Assembly (NCBI GenBank): GCA_963791425.1
Contig: CAWBSE010000004.1
Location: 434,001 to 498,000, forward strand
DNA: 64,000 nt
Source of the DNA: DATBLE01 sp963791425
Lineage (GTDB): Bacteria; Actinomycetota; Thermoleophilia; Gaiellales; Gaiellaceae
Direction: 5' to 3'
Shown in pieces: positions 1-8,221 of the stretch. Made by a program: the position numbers and the translations under genes. Within the stretch, counting starts at the first letter, position 1. Each line of letters starts with the position of its first letter. The notes beneath the pieces are model-generated. The model had not been told where the DNA came from. It did not search any database and saw nothing but the letters and a program-made list of their open reading frames with translations.

Positions 1-1971
1 GCGCTGCTCTTCCAGTCCGGCGCCGTCAACCGGCTCGGCACCGTCGAGGCGGGGTCGACCGTCTCCGACTGGGACGAGGACGAACAGCGGCGGCAGATGT
101 CCCTGTCCGCCTCGCTCTGCAACACCGAGTGGCAAGGCCGGAAGATCAACCTGATCGACGCGCCCGGCGACGCCGGCTTCCAGGGCGACACGATCGCCGC
201 GCTGCGCGTGGTCGAGGGCGAGCTCGTCGTCGTCAGCGCCGTCATGGGCGTCGAGGTCGGCACGGGGCGGAACTGGCACCGCGGCGAGGACGGGCACGTC
301 GCCCGCGTCGTCGTCGTGAACATGCTCGACCGGGAGCGCGCCGACTTCTTCCGGGCACTCGAGGGAGTCCGCTCCCAGCTCTCGGCGAACTGCGTCGCCG
401 TGCACATCCCGATCGGGGCCGAGCACGAGCTGACCGGGATCGTCGACGTCCTGCACATGTGCGCGTACATGAGCCCCGAGGGCGCCCGTGAGGGCGGCCG
501 CACCGCGATCCCCGCCGAGGCGGCCGACCTCGCCGCCGAGTACCGCGAGAAGCTGCTCGACGCCGTCGTCGAGACCGACGAGGCGCTGATGGAGCGCTAC
601 CTCGACGGCCAGGAGCTCTCCGACGAGGAAGTGGCCAAGGCGCTGAAGGACGCCGTCACCCGCGGCGAGGTGTTCCCCGTCGCCGCGTCGGTCGCGACCC
701 AGAACCTCGGCACCACCGCGCTCCTCGACCTCCTGGTCGAGGGTGTCCCCAGCCCGCAGAAGAAGGGCGCACCGATCGAGATCGAGGGCGCCGCCACCGC
801 CGCGTTCGTGTTCAAGACGATCGCCGACCCGTTCGCGGGCCGCATCAACGTCTTCCGCGTCCTCAAGGGGACGATCACCACCGACACGACCCTGATGGAC
901 ACGCGCGAGCACGCGAAGGAGCGCATGGGGACGCTGATGACGATGCAGGGCAAGGATCACGCCGCTGCCGACGCGTTCGGCGAGGGCGACATCGGCGCGG
1001 CCGCGAAGCTGAAGGACGTGATGACCGGCGACCTGCTCCTCGACAAGGAGGTCGCGGTCGACATCCCGCGCTTCGACTTCCCCGAGCCGGTGATGAGCTT
1101 CGCGATCACGCCGAAGGCGAAGGGCGAGGAGGAGAAGCTCGGCCAGGCGCTACGCCGGCTCACCGAGGAGGATCCGACGCTGGTCATGCGCCGCGACCAG
1201 CAGACCGGAGAGCAGCTCCTCGCCGGCCTCTCGCAGATGCACGTCGAGGTGGCGGTCGACCGGCTCAAGCGGCGCTTCGGCGTCGAGGTCGAGCTGCACC
1301 AGCCGCGCGTCCCGTACCTGGAGACGATCCGGGCCGAGTCGCGCGCGCAGGGCAAGTACAAGAAGCAGACCGGCGGCCGCGGCCAGTACGGCGACTGCCA
1401 CATCGTCATCGAGCCGCTGGAGGAGGGCGTCGGCTACGAGTTCGTGGACAAGATCGTCGGGGGCGTCATCCCGCAGAGCTTCCGGCCGGCGGTGGACAAG
1501 GGGATCCAGGAGGCGATGCAGCACGGCGAGCTCGCCGGCGCGCCGGTCCAGGGCGTCCGCGTCAAGCTCGTGGACGGCTCGTACCACAACGTCGACTCGT
1601 CGGAGATGGCGTTCAAGATCGCCGGCTCGATGGCGTGGAAGGCCGCCTACGAGAAGGCGAACCCGGTGCTGCTCGAGCCGATCATGGTGCTCGACGTGAC
1701 CGTTCCCGACGACGCCGTCGGCGCGGTCAACGGCGACCTCAACTCGCGCCGGGGCCGGCTGCAGGGGATGGAGCCGGCGGGCGGGATGACTGTGATCAAG
1801 GCCGAGGTGCCGATGGCCGAGATCCTGACGTACTCGCAGGCGCTGACCTCGCTCACGGGCGGCCGGGGCGACTACCACATGCAATTCCTGCGCTACGACG
1901 AGGTGCCCACGCACATCGCCCAGAAGATCATCGAAGAGACCAAAAAGGCACGCGAGGCAGAGAAGGTCTAG
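1..1971 (+). CDS. Elongation factor G-like GTPase (5' end outside window)
   Basis: The reading frame is open from base 1, so the gene starts upstream and the P-loop is missing. About 656 residues are visible. It is a translational GTPase of the EF-G / EF-G-like (FusA2) family. The G3 motif reads DAPGD rather than DTPGH, which fits the EF-G-like subgroup, and the G4 motif reads NMLD where NKxD is expected. Domain II, the domain III-V region and the conserved GGRGQYGD and LNSRRGRLQGM segments are present, ending in an acidic-basic tail. Canonical EF-G drives ribosomal translocation; the role of the EF-G-like subgroup is unclear. Assignment to the family is firm, function inside the family is not. 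Confidence 0.92.
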   Translation, partial: ALLFQSGAVNRLGTVEAGSTVSDWDEDEQRRQMSLSASLCNTEWQGRKINLIDAPGDAGFQGDTIAALRVVEGELVVVSAVMGVEVGTGRNWHRGEDGHVARVVVVNMLDRERADFFRALEGVRSQLSANCVAVHIPIGAEHELTGIVDVLHMCAYMSPEGAREGGRTAIPAEAADLAAEYREKLLDAVVETDEALMERYLDGQELSDEEVAKALKDAVTRGEVFPVAASVATQNLGTTALLDLLVEGVPSPQKKGAPIEIEGAATAAFVFKTIADPFAGRINVFRVLKGTITTDTTLMDTREHAKERMGTLMTMQGKDHAAADAFGEGDIGAAAKLKDVMTGDLLLDKEVAVDIPRFDFPEPVMSFAITPKAKGEEEKLGQALRRLTEEDPTLVMRRDQQTGEQLLAGLSQMHVEVAVDRLKRRFGVEVELHQPRVPYLETIRAESRAQGKYKKQTGGRGQYGDCHIVIEPLEEGVGYEFVDKIVGGVIPQSFRPAVDKGIQEAMQHGELAGAPVQGVRVKLVDGSYHNVDSSEMAFKIAGSMAWKAAYEKANPVLLEPIMVLDVTVPDDAVGAVNGDLNSRRGRLQGMEPAGGMTVIKAEVPMAEILTYSQALTSLTGGRGDYHMQFLRYDEVPTHIAQKIIEETKKAREAEKV

Positions 1972-2024
1972 GGAAATTCCCTGGATTTCCCTATAGTTCT
2001 CGGGCCGTGAGAACTATTCGGACC

Positions 2025-2628
2025 ATGGAGACGAAACAGTGCGGGATCTGCGAGCGCACGCTGCTCGTCGGCGAGCTGCCCGCTGCGGTTCGCCCCGGAC
2101 GGGATGGACGAGTACGTCGACGTCTGCGTCCTCTGCCAGGAGACCGCGCTCGACCACGGCTGGGTGCGCGAGGGCAGCCCGATCGGGCCGGCCATCCGCC
2201 ACGCGCGGCGGAGGCGCCCGCTCAGCCTGGCCGCGATCTTCGGCAACGGCGGCAAGCGCCCGGCCGCCGAGCAGATGGTCTCCGAGCCGATTCTTCGCCG
2301 GCTGACGTCCGACGAGCAGGCGCAGCTCGAGGCGGCGGGGCGCTTCAACGGCAGCGACGCCGTGCGCACTATCGACGGGATCTCGCGCAGCCTGGGCGAC
2401 CCGAAGGTCAGCATCGTCGTGCTCCCCGGGACCAATGCCGAAGTCGTGATCACGATGGCCTGGGAGATCTCCTGGTACCAGTACCGGGTCGGTCTCGAGT
2501 CCTCGCAGCCCATCCGCCTGGCCGAGCGCGGCCTCGAGCTGGACGAGCTCGATCCGATGTTCACCGCCTGGAACGCGCATTTCGAGGCGGGGACAGGGGT
2601 TTTGCCGGAAATCGAGAATCCGCTGTAA
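2025..2628 (+). CDS. Small CxxC zinc-finger-type hypothetical protein, frameshifted near 2080
   Basis: The likely start is ATG at 2025, giving an N-terminus with CGIC, which then continues in the +1 frame from about 2083 with a second CVLC knuckle around 2128-2139 and about 150 further residues. One extra C in the CCC at 2079-2081 explains the switch, since removing it gives a continuous protein of about 200 residues with two CxxC pairs (a treble-clef or zinc-ribbon-like N-terminus). Calling only the downstream ATG at 2104 would lose the first pair. The rest of the protein has no motif I recognise. Function unknown; the two-knuckle reconstruction is an inference. Confidence 0.65.
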
Positions 2629-2686
2629 CTTCTACTGGCGTCCGACCGATCGACTCTTATACTGAGATCGTGGGGATGAGGCGGGA

Positions 2687-2899
2687 ATGATTTATTGCGT
2701 GATTCCGCGGGAGCTCGTGAGTGAGCTCTTCGAGCGTATGGTCACGTACTACCGGGACAACCCGAACGTGACCGTGATCGTGGATCGCCGTGCGGGTCCC
2801 GACCGGCGCCGCGGCAAGGCGTACGGCGGGATGCGTGAGCTGCGCGACCGCCGCCGGCTCCGCGCGGCCGGCACGTTCCCCAGCGTTGACGTTGCGTAG
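2687..2899 (+). CDS. Small conserved-looking basic hypothetical protein
   Basis: This 70-residue ORF starts at ATG 2687 just after the preceding gene. Its N-terminal half is a mixed helix/strand segment ending in VTVIVDRRAGPDRR, and the C-terminal half is very rich in arginine (RELRDRRRLR). The VDRR...RR pattern recurs in small actinobacterial proteins, but I cannot name the family. It lies between the CxxC protein and an aldehyde dehydrogenase on the same strand. Function unknown. Confidence 0.5.
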   Translation: MIYCVIPRELVSELFERMVTYYRDNPNVTVIVDRRAGPDRRRGKAYGGMRELRDRRRLRAAGTFPSVDVA

Positions 2900-2927
2900 C
2901 TCGTAGGCGCCGCTAGACTCGCTTCCG

Positions 2928-4421
2928 GTGTCGACCGGGACGAAAACCTTTCAGAACTTCATCGGCGGCGAGTGGGTCGATGCCGCGTCCGGTGAGACCT
3001 TCGAGAGCACGAGCCCCGCGACCGGCGAGCTGATCGGGACGTTCCCGCTCTCCGCCGGCGAGGACGTCGACCGGGCGGTCGAGGCGGCGAAGGCCGCGTA
3101 CGAGGAGTGGCGGCTCACACCGGCGCCCGCGCGCGGCGAGATCCTCTACCGCTTCGGCGCGCTCGTCCGGGAGCACAAGGACGAGTTCGCGCTGCTGATG
3201 TCGCAGGAGATGGGGAAGGTGCTGGCGGAGGCCGGCGGCGACGTCCAGGAAGCGATCGACATGAGCTTCTACATGGCCGGCGAGGGACGGCGCATGTTCG
3301 GCCAGACCACGCCGTCGGAGCTGCGCGACAAGTTCAACATGAGCGTGCGGATGCCGATCGGCGTGATCGGCGTGATCACGCCGTGGAACTTCCCGATCGC
3401 GATCCCCTCGTGGAAGATCGCGCCCGCCCTCGTCTGCGGCAACACCGTCGTCTTCAAGCCCGCGACCGACACGCCGGCGCTCGGCGAGCGGTTCGTCGAG
3501 CTGCTCACCGAGGCGGGCGTGCCGCCGGGCGTCGTCAACGTCGTCCACGGCGGGGGCGGGGCGGTGGGCGAGCGGCTCGTCCAGCACCCTGACGTCCCGG
3601 TGATCACGCTGACCGGCTCCCGCGAGACGGGCATCGCCGTGCTGAAGGCAGCCGCCGACAATCTCAAGCACGTGCACCTCGAGCTGGGCGGCAAGAACGC
3701 GATCATCGTGCTCGACGACGCCGACATCGACCTCGCCGCCGACGGGATCATCTGGTCGGCGTTCGGGACGTCAGGGCAGCGGTGCACCGCGGCGAGCCGC
3801 GTGATCGTCCACGAGAAGGTCTACGGCGCGCTCCAGTCGAAGCTGGTCGCGGCCGCCGAGAAGCTTCGGCTCGGCCCCGGCTGGGAGGCCGACACCGACG
3901 TCGGCCCGGTGATCAACCAGCGCTCACTCGACAAGATCCACTCGTACACGGAGATCGGGCAGGCCGAGGGCGCGACGCTGCTGACGGGCGGCGAGGTCGC
4001 GACCGGCAACGGGCTCGATCAGGGCTTCTTCTACCGCCCGACGATCTTCGGGGACGTCAAGGCGGACATGCGGGTCGCGCAGGAGGAGATCTTCGGCCCG
4101 ACCACCGCACTGATTCCGGTCAAGGACACCGACGAGGCGATCCGCGTCGCGAACGGCGTGCGGTTCGGACTCTCGTCGTCGATATTCACCCGCGACGTGA
4201 ACACGGCGTTCCGCGCGATGCGCGACCTCGTCACCGGTATCACCTACGTCAACGCCGGCACGATCGGTGCCGAGGTGCACCTACCGTTCGGCGGGATGAA
4301 GGAGACCGGCAACGGCCACCGCGAGGCGGGTCAGGCCGCTCTCGACGTCTTCACCGAGTGGAAGTCGATCTACGTCGACTACTCGGGGAAGCTGCAGCGC
4401 GCCCAGATCGACAACGCCTAG
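2928..4421 (+). CDS. NAD(P)-dependent aldehyde dehydrogenase
   Basis: The 497-residue protein starts at GTG 2928 and spans the full ALDH superfamily fold. Visible landmarks are PWNF around residue 152 (oxyanion Asn154), FKPA with Lys177 for the cofactor, general base Glu252 in LELGGK and nucleophile Cys286 in GQRCTAAS. It oxidises an aldehyde to the carboxylate with NAD(P)+. The GQRCTAASRVIV stretch is like semialdehyde dehydrogenases for alpha-ketoglutarate or aminoadipate semialdehyde, but substrate cannot be fixed from sequence. It stands alone, with the next gene converging on it. Confidence 0.93.
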   Translation: MSTGTKTFQNFIGGEWVDAASGETFESTSPATGELIGTFPLSAGEDVDRAVEAAKAAYEEWRLTPAPARGEILYRFGALVREHKDEFALLMSQEMGKVLAEAGGDVQEAIDMSFYMAGEGRRMFGQTTPSELRDKFNMSVRMPIGVIGVITPWNFPIAIPSWKIAPALVCGNTVVFKPATDTPALGERFVELLTEAGVPPGVVNVVHGGGGAVGERLVQHPDVPVITLTGSRETGIAVLKAAADNLKHVHLELGGKNAIIVLDDADIDLAADGIIWSAFGTSGQRCTAASRVIVHEKVYGALQSKLVAAAEKLRLGPGWEADTDVGPVINQRSLDKIHSYTEIGQAEGATLLTGGEVATGNGLDQGFFYRPTIFGDVKADMRVAQEEIFGPTTALIPVKDTDEAIRVANGVRFGLSSSIFTRDVNTAFRAMRDLVTGITYVNAGTIGAEVHLPFGGMKETGNGHREAGQAALDVFTEWKSIYVDYSGKLQRAQIDNA

Positions 4422-4425
4422 CGCG

Positions 4426-4962
4426 TTACGAGTACTCGCGGGCGAGCGCGCGGTGCAGTACGACCTGGTCGACGACGACCAGGCTCAGCGCGCCGCCGAC
4501 CAGCGACTGAAGGTCGTCGCAGGCGCCCACGTCCGTGGGATCTGCGACACCGACCAGCAGGCGGCCGTCTTCGAGAAAGCGGATCGGGATTGCACCTCGA
4601 TTGCGCGCTTCCTTGGCGGAGAGCCGCGCGACGGCAGCCGGATCGATCTCGGCGGCGTCGAGGTCGAAGAAATCCATGTCGTACTGCTCGGCGAGGGCGC
4701 GCGAGATCGCGGGCGCCTCGACCCACCCCCACTGGACGAGGAGCTCGCCCAGGCGGAGACCTGTGCCCTGCTGGTCCATCAGCGCGAGCTCGAGCTGCTC
4801 GTTCGTGATCAGACCCTCGCGTACCAGCAGTGCGCCCAGAGGGAGCCAGGCGGGCTTGTGTGCATGCAGCATCACCTGCTCTATCGGCTGGAGGCCCTCC
4901 GGCCTTGAACCCGACGAACGAGGGATGTTGTCCTGGCGCGTCACGACGATCTCTAGAGACAT
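4426..4962 (-). CDS. Stand-alone MshEN / GspE N-terminal-domain protein
   Basis: With ATG at 4962 the protein has about 178 residues. After a roughly 40-residue basic lead it carries two tandem MshEN-like repeats, LGALLVREGLITNEQL and RLGELLVQWGWVEAPAI, followed by the usual FFDLD strand and a sheet domain ending in a hydrophobic helix. This is the N-terminal domain of GspE/PilB/MshE-type secretion ATPases, but no Walker A or ATPase domain follows. In MshE this domain binds cyclic di-GMP through RLGxx(L/V) motifs; the second repeat keeps that motif, the first has PLG. The start overlaps by two bases the start of a small divergent ORF, so a later start is possible. Confidence 0.75.
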   Translation of the reverse strand: MSLEIVVTRQDNIPRSSGSRPEGLQPIEQVMLHAHKPAWLPLGALLVREGLITNEQLELALMDQQGTGLRLGELLVQWGWVEAPAISRALAEQYDMDFFDLDAAEIDPAAVARLSAKEARNRGAIPIRFLEDGRLLVGVADPTDVGACDDLQSLVGGALSLVVVDQVVLHRALAREYS

Positions 4963-5158
4963 GAGCGTCGCTCCCCAGAGCGCAGATCCGGCTCGCCAGC
5001 AGCGGGCACTCGACCGGCTCGCGGCACACTGCGAGCTGAGCGCGAGGCGCTCCGCCATGATCGAGGAACGCCGCGCCCAGGTGCGCGCGCTGCTCGAGCT
5101 CGAGCTCGGCCCGGAGCTCGCACGTACGCTCCTCACCGGCCTCGCCCCGGTCGCCTAG
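4961..5158 (+). CDS. Small helical hypothetical protein upstream of RNase HI
   Basis: The 65-residue ORF from ATG 4961 is predicted to be helical and charged (RRSAMIEERRAQVRALLELELG) and ends 13 bases before the rnhA-like gene. Its start overlaps the start proposed for the divergent MshEN gene, so one of the two starts is probably wrong. No known motif was recognised. Evidence is limited to its composition and its tight spacing to the next gene. Confidence 0.4.
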   Translation: MSVAPQSADPARQQRALDRLAAHCELSARRSAMIEERRAQVRALLELELGPELARTLLTGLAPVA

Positions 5159-5171
5159 CTACGCTCGGCGC

Positions 5172-5582
5172 GTGAAAGCGCGTCTCTTCACCGACGGCGG
5201 CGCCCGCGGCAACCCAGGCCCGGCGGCGTCCGCCTACGTGCTCGAGGGCGAGGACGGCACCGTCCTCGATTCGTGTGGCACCGCGATCGGCGTGGCGACG
5301 AACAACGTCGCCGAGTACCAGGCGCTCGTCGACGGCCTGCGACGGGCCGGCGAGCTCGGCATCGACGAGCTGGAGGTCGTCTCCGACTCGGAGCTGATGG
5401 TCAAGCAGATGCGCGGCGAGTACCGCGTGAAGAACGAGGCGCTGCAGGGCCTCAACCGCGAGGCAGCCGGCCTCGCCCGGCGGATCGGCAGCGTCACGTA
5501 CACCGCCGTCCGCCGCGAACACAACGAGCTCGCCGACCGCCTCGTCAACGAGGCGCTCGACCGGGCCCAATCGGGAGGCTGA
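5172..5582 (+). CDS. Ribonuclease HI family protein
   Basis: The GTG-started 136-residue protein is a compact RNase H fold. The DEDD catalytic set is complete: Asp8 in FTDGG, Glu48 in NNVAEY, Asp72 in VVSDSEL and Asp122 in NELADR. It would cleave the RNA strand of RNA-DNA hybrids. It lacks the basic protrusion of E. coli RNase HI, like other short actinobacterial homologues. It is followed directly by tRNA-Gly on the same strand. Confidence 0.93.
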   Translation: MKARLFTDGGARGNPGPAASAYVLEGEDGTVLDSCGTAIGVATNNVAEYQALVDGLRRAGELGIDELEVVSDSELMVKQMRGEYRVKNEALQGLNREAAGLARRIGSVTYTAVRREHNELADRLVNEALDRAQSGG

Positions 5583-5607
5583 GTCCGCCGATATACTTCC
5601 GGCGCTC

Positions 5608-5681
5608 GCGGATGTAGCTCAGTTGGCTAGAGCGTCTGCTTGCCATGCAGAAGGTCGTGGGTTCGAGTCCCATCATCCGCT
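5608..5681 (+). tRNA. tRNA-Gly (anticodon GCC)
   Basis: A complete cloverleaf can be drawn. The acceptor stem is GCGGATG/CATCCGC, the D arm is GCTC/GAGC, the anticodon stem TCTGC/GCAGA encloses loop TTGCCAT with anticodon GCC, and the T arm is GTGGG/CCCAT with loop TTCGAGT. The discriminator is T and CCA is not encoded. Confidence 0.97.
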
Positions 5682-5707
5682 TCGCACAACCAAGCCGTTC
5701 CGGAAAC

Positions 5708-5735
5708 AAAGAGGGTCTCTTACGAGGCCCTCTTT
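5708..5735 (+). terminator. Hairpin terminator after tRNA-Gly
   Basis: A 12-bp stem, AAAGAGGGTCTC pairing with GAGGCCCTCTTT (one G-T pair) around the loop TTAC, lies 26 bases after the tRNA. The A-rich left arm and T-rich right arm make it terminator-like in both directions. Confidence 0.75.
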
Positions 5736-5741
5736 CGTGTC

Positions 5742-5761
5742 ATGTCAACGGAAATGTCAAC
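5742..5761 (+). repeat. Direct repeat ATGTCAAC x2 downstream of tRNA-Gly
   Basis: ATGTCAAC occurs at 5742-5749 and again at 5754-5761 (period 12), flanked by CGTGTC and GACACG, which are inverted copies. Short direct repeats of this type near a tRNA 3' end resemble integrase arm sites, but no integrase gene is nearby. The rest of 5736-5869 shows no gene. Confidence 0.4.
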
Positions 5762-5869
5762 TGGACACGGCGAGTAAGTGACCGAAGCCTGCCGCGAGCT
5801 TGTCCCGGGCCCGTCCGCCCGGCCAGATTCTCCCCTGGCTGCTGCGCACTGTAGCCGGGCCTTGTCGAA

Positions 5870-5886
5870 ACCCGGTGGGGCCGGGT
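5870..5886 (-). terminator. Hairpin after the PF04020-like gene
   Basis: Two bases past the stop codon of the minus-strand membrane protein is a 6-bp stem ACCCGG/CCGGGT with a 5-base loop. On the minus strand it is followed by TTTCG. It is a weak intrinsic terminator candidate. Confidence 0.45.
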
Positions 5887-5888
5887 GA

Positions 5889-6200
5889 CTAGTCGCGGCG
5901 CTTGTGGCGCCAGGGCCCGGGAATGATGTCCAGGATCAGGTCCACGACCCAGACGATCAGCGTCGCCAGCACGAGCGTGGAGAAGCCGTGGATCTGGAAG
6001 CTGTCGACGATCAGGGCGGTGAGCGCGAGCATCAGCATCGAGACGCCGAACCAGACGAGCTTGAGCGTGACGACCGCGAACGGCAGCGTGGCGAAGCGCA
6101 GGAGCGGCTTCAGGAACGTGTTCAGCAGCCCGAAGATGATCGCTGCGACGAGCAGATCCTTCGTGCCGCCGATCGTGACCTTCGGGAGCACGGCGATCAC
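5889..6200 (-). CDS. Phage_holin_4_2 (PF04020)-like small membrane protein, start uncertain
   Basis: The protein has three or four hydrophobic helices with the PF04020 hallmark around FGLLNTFLKPLLRFATLP. Despite the domain name these are ordinary bacterial membrane proteins of unknown function. The only usual in-frame start is GTG 6200, which removes the first membrane helix. The frame is open back to 6272 and encodes a fitting N-terminus (AIKHVTSLLLSWAANAI), so the true start codon was probably altered by an error or is non-canonical. It ends in a basic WRHKRRD tail. Confidence 0.75.
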   Translation of the reverse strand: MIAVLPKVTIGGTKDLLVAAIIFGLLNTFLKPLLRFATLPFAVVTLKLVWFGVSMLMLALTALIVDSFQIHGFSTLVLATLIVWVVDLILDIIPGPWRHKRRD

Positions 6201-6316
6201 GACGAGCAGCGTGATCGCGTTCGCGGCCCAGGACAGCAGAAGTGATGTGACGTGCTTGATGGCGCGATTGAATCAGGCCAGGGCCAGCCGTGCCCGGGGC
6301 TACCGGCGGCCGGGCT

Positions 6317-7138
6317 TCAGAGCGCGTGCGCCGCGCCGTGATCCCGGGCGACCAGGGCGGCTGCAGTCGTTCCGTGCTCGAGCGCGGTGCGGAGGTCGCC
6401 GGTCTCCGCGAAGCCAACGAGGAAGCCGCCGCAGAACGCGTCGCCGCAGCCGGTCGGGTCGACTGGACGCGCGGTGGCGGGCGGCAGGCGGACGATCTCG
6501 CCGTCCTGGATCCCGATCGAGCCCTCGGTCCCGAGCTTGATCGCGGCCATCGGCGCGGAAAGCGCCCGTACCGCGTCCTCCGGCCCCTGCCAGCCGCCGA
6601 GCAGAGCCTCCACCTCGGCCTTGCTCGGAAGGAATGCGTCGATCTCCGCGAGCACGGGTGCCCAGTCGCGGTGCATGTGCTCGTAGTGCGGGTCGACCGT
6701 GACGATGCGTGCGCGGGAGCGAGCCCACTCGAGCAGGGGGATCATCTGGTCGAACGGCACCGGGGCGATATGAACGGCGTCGAGGCATTCGACGAGGACG
6801 GCAGGGATCTCCTCCGGCGCCGGCGTGGCGTCGACGTAGTTGCCGGACTGGAACGTGTACCGGGTGCCGTCCTCGATCCCCATCTCGATCCAGAAGCGGA
6901 TCGTCTCGTGCTCGGAGGGGATCATCCCCGCGCCGAGGCCCACCGCCGCGAGCTCGGCGGCTAGCGTGTCGGGGAAACCGCGACCGCGGCGAACCACCAT
7001 CTGGACGTCGTCGGCGAACGCGCGCGCTCCGATCGCCGCATAGACGGCGTCGCCGCCGAGCCGTTCCAGCGCGCGGCTCCCGTCGCGGAGCACGACGTCC
7101 TCGACGAGTAGGTGCCCGACCGTCAGGTACCGCGCCAT
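6317..7138 (-). CDS. PfkB-family carbohydrate/nucleoside kinase
   Basis: The 273-residue protein has the PfkB C-terminal signature DPTGCGDAFCGGF near residue 230, with its catalytic Asp, and an N-terminal GGDAVYAA sugar-pocket region. It would phosphorylate a sugar-like alcohol with ATP. Its ATG follows the stop of the SIS gene with no gap, so the two are likely translationally coupled. The PfkB family covers ribokinase, fructokinase and others and the substrate cannot be read from the sequence. It is the last gene of a three-gene operon with the SIS and 2OG-oxygenase genes. Confidence 0.88.
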   Translation of the reverse strand: MARYLTVGHLLVEDVVLRDGSRALERLGGDAVYAAIGARAFADDVQMVVRRGRGFPDTLAAELAAVGLGAGMIPSEHETIRFWIEMGIEDGTRYTFQSGNYVDATPAPEEIPAVLVECLDAVHIAPVPFDQMIPLLEWARSRARIVTVDPHYEHMHRDWAPVLAEIDAFLPSKAEVEALLGGWQGPEDAVRALSAPMAAIKLGTEGSIGIQDGEIVRLPPATARPVDPTGCGDAFCGGFLVGFAETGDLRTALEHGTTAAALVARDHGAAHAL

Positions 7139-8221
7139 CTACTCGCCGAAGATCTGGTGGTAGTTCAGCGAGCGGCGAGACTCGTCGTCGAAGCCCAGCA
7201 TCGTCAGCCCGCGCGTCGACGCGTAGTGGTAGGCGAGCAGCTCGAGCGGCACGCAGTAGGTGAGCGGCGAGAGCTCCTCCGGCGTGCCGGCGGCCACGGG
7301 CAGGACGAGCCGGGCGGCACCGGCGGCGGGAGCGTCGTCCGGGCAGACGGCGACCGTGTCGGCCCCGACCTTGCCGGCAGCCTCGAGTTGCTCGACCGCG
7401 CGGTCGTCGGAGGCGCCGGGGGGCGCGATCACGACGGTCGTGACACTGGGCGCGGTGCAGAAGAACTCCTCATGCGCCCACTCCTCGAGCTCGTGCGCCC
7501 CGCCCGGCGAGTGCGCCGATTCGATGAACTTGGCGCGGGCGAAGAACGCGGTCGCGAGGCTCGGCCCGCCGCCGAGGAAGTCGATCGTCGCGCCGTCCGG
7601 AAGCGACTGCGCGAGCGCCTGCGTCGCCGGCGCGGCACGCTCGACCGTCTCCGCGGTCGCTTCGGCCTGGAAATCGGGTTCGATGGTTCGTCCGGCCAGC
7701 TCGGCCGCGCGCACCGCGAGCGCGTACAGCGCCCCGAGCGACGCGATGTAGGAGATCGTCCCCGGCCCGAACCCCGGATCGTCGTACCGGAAGGCGAGCG
7801 TGTGCTCGGCCGTCTCCGCCAGGCGGCTCGCGGCGTCGTAGGTCACGCCGATCGAGACGAGGCCGCGTCTGCGCGCCTCCGCGGCCGCCTCGACGGTGCG
7901 GACGACGCGGCCCGAGTTCGACACGCAAACCGCCCACGAACCGGCGGGGGCGAGCTCCAGCTCGTACCGCGAGAGCTCGAGCGACTCGACCGCCTGCGTC
8001 GGGATCCCGCTCCAGCGCTCGAAGGCGAGCCGTGCGCCGATCCCGGCGAAGTGGGAGTCGCCGCAGCCGGTCAGGTAGATGCGGGGCGGGGGAGGGCCGT
8101 CGAGCAGGCGCCGCGCCTCCTCGAGCAGCTCGTGCGGGCCGTGGCGCAGCCAGTCCGCCTGCATGTGGATGCCCGTCAGCATCGACTCCCAGCGCAGATC
8201 GCTCTCGTGGCCGGTGCGCAT
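7139..8221 (-). CDS. Double SIS-domain sugar isomerase / GlmS C-terminal-like protein
   Basis: The 360-residue protein contains a first SIS domain with YLTGCGDSHFAGIG around residue 50 and CVSNSGRV around residue 98, and a second SIS repeat after residue 200 (DFLGGGPS). SIS domains bind phosphosugars; this arrangement is like the isomerase half of GlmS and related AgaS/FrlB deglycase or isomerase enzymes, without the glutaminase domain. It lies between an oxygenase and a PfkB kinase with zero-base spacing on both sides, so a shared pathway handling an amino- or ketosugar is likely. The exact substrate is unknown. Confidence 0.85.
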   Translation of the reverse strand: MRTGHESDLRWESMLTGIHMQADWLRHGPHELLEEARRLLDGPPPPRIYLTGCGDSHFAGIGARLAFERWSGIPTQAVESLELSRYELELAPAGSWAVCVSNSGRVVRTVEAAAEARRRGLVSIGVTYDAASRLAETAEHTLAFRYDDPGFGPGTISYIASLGALYALAVRAAELAGRTIEPDFQAEATAETVERAAPATQALAQSLPDGATIDFLGGGPSLATAFFARAKFIESAHSPGGAHELEEWAHEEFFCTAPSVTTVVIAPPGASDDRAVEQLEAAGKVGADTVAVCPDDAPAAGAARLVLPVAAGTPEELSPLTYCVPLELLAYHYASTRGLTMLGFDDESRRSLNYHQIFGE

